This document shows positions 61,477 through 64,000 of a stretch of DNA of 64,000 bases, in pieces. The stretch is from NCBI RefSeq assembly GCF_018691265.1, contig NW_024881303.1:9727777-9791776 (forward strand), read 5' to 3'. A program made the position numbers and the translations under genes. The notes under the pieces were generated by a model that saw only the letters and a list, made by a program, of their open reading frames with translations, searched no databases and was not told the origin of the DNA. The stretch is from Tyto alba. Lineage: Eukaryota; Chordata; Aves; Strigiformes; Tytonidae. Every line of letters starts with the position of its first letter. Positions within the stretch are counted from its first letter, which is position 1.

Positions 61477-63140
61477 CTCAAATGGTCCACAGGGCAAAAA
61501 TTGCAAGGAAATTAGAAAGAGAGTAAATTTATTCCCTGGTTGCGTGCCTGAGTATGCCCTGCTCATTCCACATTGAGACTTCTGCATAGCTGTGAACATT
61601 CCCTATAACTTCATTCACCTCTCCATCCCCCCCCAAATAAATAACAGGAGACAAATCTCTGATTTATTAAAGATATTAAGGCAAGAAAAGGAATTAAAAA
61701 CCAATTCCCCAGCTCATGAATTAGAACTGTCAAAGCTCCATCTCTAACAATTCATAACATTGCTAAAGAAGTTTTAAAAGGATAAAGAGAAAAAAATATT
61801 GTTTCTAGCTCATAAACAGAAAGGAAATCTATTTGACACAAAGCCCATCATCTAAATTAATATTTCATCATTCAGTAGTTTTATTTCTAGGGAATAAATT
61901 GTTTTGTCTGTTAATGGACCTGGGCATGTTGCATCAGCAGTAGAACAAATATTTACAGATTTACCCTGCAGGAGCTTTTGAAGTGCAGCATTTTTATTTA
62001 CTACAAAAGTTCCTTCTCTACTTTCAGGAGGAATCCTGACTGAAGATGTGATGAAACAAGGTATTATCTGAGCCTTGTTCTTACTGGATCATTTGTCCCA
62101 GGTTTTCTGACAAAGCAACAGAGGACGGCTCCTACCCAGTGCAGACAGTATGCAGCCGGGGTGCACAGCCAGGGGCCACAACTGTGTCCCAGGTCCCATG
62201 GTGCCAACACTGTCTTTGACAACCAGGACCATTGTGCCCGAGAAGGAGCTGTCCTGATGCCTTCCTCTTTCCCTCTCTGCAGGCTCAGGTCTCACTAATG
62301 TGTTGCCTCCTGCCTTCCCCCCCCATAAGGTACAATTTCAGTACCAGCCCCTCCCTGCGCTCCCCATCAGCCTGTTTGCCTCTGTCCGACTGTGCCTTCG
62401 CACACGATGACTACAACGATCCTGTGTCAGCAGTGGTGCATCAGCACTGGGCAGAAATCCCAGCAGTTACCTTCTGTGTTAGGTTGGATGAAGCCCCATG
62501 AAACATTCCACAGATAAAGCTGTCGGGACTACTTACACTCTGTGAGTTTGATCAGTAGATGTAGCCTGCAGTCAGAAACTGAGATGCTATTTGCTTTGTG
62601 CTGCAGCAAAATGTAGGTGAGGGACATTCACTGATTCACACTTTTGCCTGGCTTGGAGTTTGTAGCAGCTTCAGCATGGAGCTGGGGATGACAAAGTCCA
62701 AGCACTCCTGGATCTGTAAAGGTCTGGCCATGGTGACACAGTTTTTCCTCCTTAGAAACTAATGACATCTCAAAGAAGAACTACCAAAAGGTTTGTTGTG
62801 TGAGGCACAGTAAATATAAACACAGAGATGGAAAATCCCATGGCTAGACACAAACATACACAAGTGCAAAACCACCCACTAAAAACACCCCAAACCCTTT
62901 GCCAGACACCTGGGGCATCTGAAGGAAGTTCCTAAACATTAAAGCATAAAGTGATGCTACTATATAGGCCTTGTTCTCTCAGAGAAGGTCCCTATGTTCC
63001 CATTATAATAATCCCCGAGATGATAATTAAGTGGGCATAATGCCAAATAGGAATTTTATAGGTAGGTACATTTTGTGTGAGTGTGCGTGCAGGAGCAAGA
63101 TGAGATTGAGAATGATGATAGTAGTGGGAAAATGCTGCTG

Positions 63141-63170
63141 TGATCCATTAGATGATGATCCATTAGATTA
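63141..63170. repeat. 15-bp tandem duplication
   Basis: TGATCCATTAGATGA and TGATCCATTAGATTA lie head to tail with one mismatch. A small local duplication in AT-rich sequence. Confidence 0.9.
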
Positions 63171-64000
63171 TATTTAATACACAGCTATAATCCAGTAAGC
63201 ACATAAGCTTCCATGTATTTAAAACAGGATATCTTCAGGGTTTTCATAATAAATATAATACTTCAAAGAGACATTGACAAATGGCTTTCAGATATTACAG
63301 GGCAGACTCTTCCCTATAGGAAATCAATTAAAGGTGGATCTTATTGATTTTAACCCATTTCTCCATACAGTGAAAAAACAGGCTTTGGACTCTCTTTGGA
63401 TATAACCCCAATACTCTATTCTCCTCCATGGCTGAGGCAGAAGTAATTTCTAAATCAGATCAGATAAAACAAAGGAAATATTAGCTTATTAGTTTTCTCA
63501 GTTTTCAAAATCAACACTTTTTCTTCCATGTAATCTACTTGAGGGGAAGCAAGATAAATTCCAGGTAAGCCTGAAACACTGAAAGCTGGAGACAGGTATA
63601 ATTTGCACATGCAGAAATGTGAAAGCTGGTATGGGAGTAAGGTGACGAATAGAAATGGTGGTGACTCTCTGCAGTGAGATTAAAGTAATTTCCAGCCACC
63701 AGCCACCATTTGCAGATACAGAGTGAAGAATAGGGTTGAATCTTCCTGGGAAGTACCCTTGATGCCCAGCAATTCTATCAGTTTCATAGCGGTTTTTTTT
63801 CTTCTGTAGGTTAAACAATAACTCGGTCCAAATAGCTTTGCTAGATTAAGTGGCAACTACTTCTAGTCTGTGAAGGTTCACCTCCTTTAAATTTTGATTG
63901 AGGTGGTCATCCAGTCTGAAATAAAGAGACACTTCTGCAAGGTAGTTCATCTGATCTGTGCTAGACATCTATTTTAAGGAAGGTAATTCACATCATGCTA

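Larger units (their letters stand above)
56651..64000. other. Unique non-coding DNA
   Basis: No recognised gene or interspersed repeat to the end of the window. It includes a GT microsatellite at 58263-58274, an exon-like segment on the minus strand at 61431-61476, and a 15-bp duplication at 63141. A 180-codon minus frame (57343-56801) lacks any recognisable domain and passes through AT-rich simple sequence at its end. Confidence 0.5.

Noticed and set aside
1..64000. CRISPR arrays, operons, phage or bacterial mobile systems, tRNA or rRNA genes
   Set aside because: No regularly spaced repeats, no packed co-directional genes and no cloverleaf or rRNA-like sequence were seen; the CR1 content marks the DNA as vertebrate.

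Overview
This window reads as nuclear DNA of a vertebrate, most likely a bird (a non-avian reptile is possible). It has no bacterial or viral gene layout. Open frames are short and scattered over both strands, GC content looks moderate, and CpG is sparse outside a few islands. The only clearly recognisable coding remains belong to CR1 LINE retrotransposons, the dominant avian/reptilian repeat: their 3' ends carry the ATTCTATG-type tail and their decayed ORFs give CR1-like endonuclease and reverse transcriptase translations. I did not find a complete, confident host gene; the window is best read as intergenic or deep-intronic sequence.

Layout: 1-22,900 is mostly unique non-coding DNA with two CR1 3' tails on the minus strand (3815-3905 and 17180-17370), a very degraded third (about 4737), and weak MIR/CORE-SINE-like relics. 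About 22,990-25,441 is a composite of CR1 pieces on the plus strand: an ORF1 remnant with an SGNH-esterase motif, a deleted endonuclease region, a nested pair of CR1 3' ends in opposite orientations, and a separate RT N-terminal piece that stops abruptly at 25,441. Next to that break is a GC-rich block (about 25,445-25,990). On its minus strand it contains what looks like a fragment of a real host gene: two exon-like segments with GT-AG borders, compatible phase and strong GC3 bias. A second long CR1 (29,243-31,510, minus strand) runs from the end of the endonuclease through the RT to the 3' tail and is clearly dead.

From 31,500 to the end the sequence is mostly unique. Notable points are a CpG-enriched block (34,870-35,460), a small CpG-retaining segment with a 42-bp duplication, a TATA box and a downstream splice donor (36,780-37,133), a perfect 33-bp tandem duplication (53,275-53,340), long A/T tracts, and several exon-like segments. 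The exon-like segments do not chain in phase and remain hypotheses.

No convincing new biological system is visible. The items most worth checking are the antisense gene fragment beside the truncated CR1, the opposed nested CR1 tails, the promoter-like segment near 37,000 and a few exon-like ORFs. Repeat assignments come from recognising family patterns by eye, not from a database search, so boundaries are approximate.
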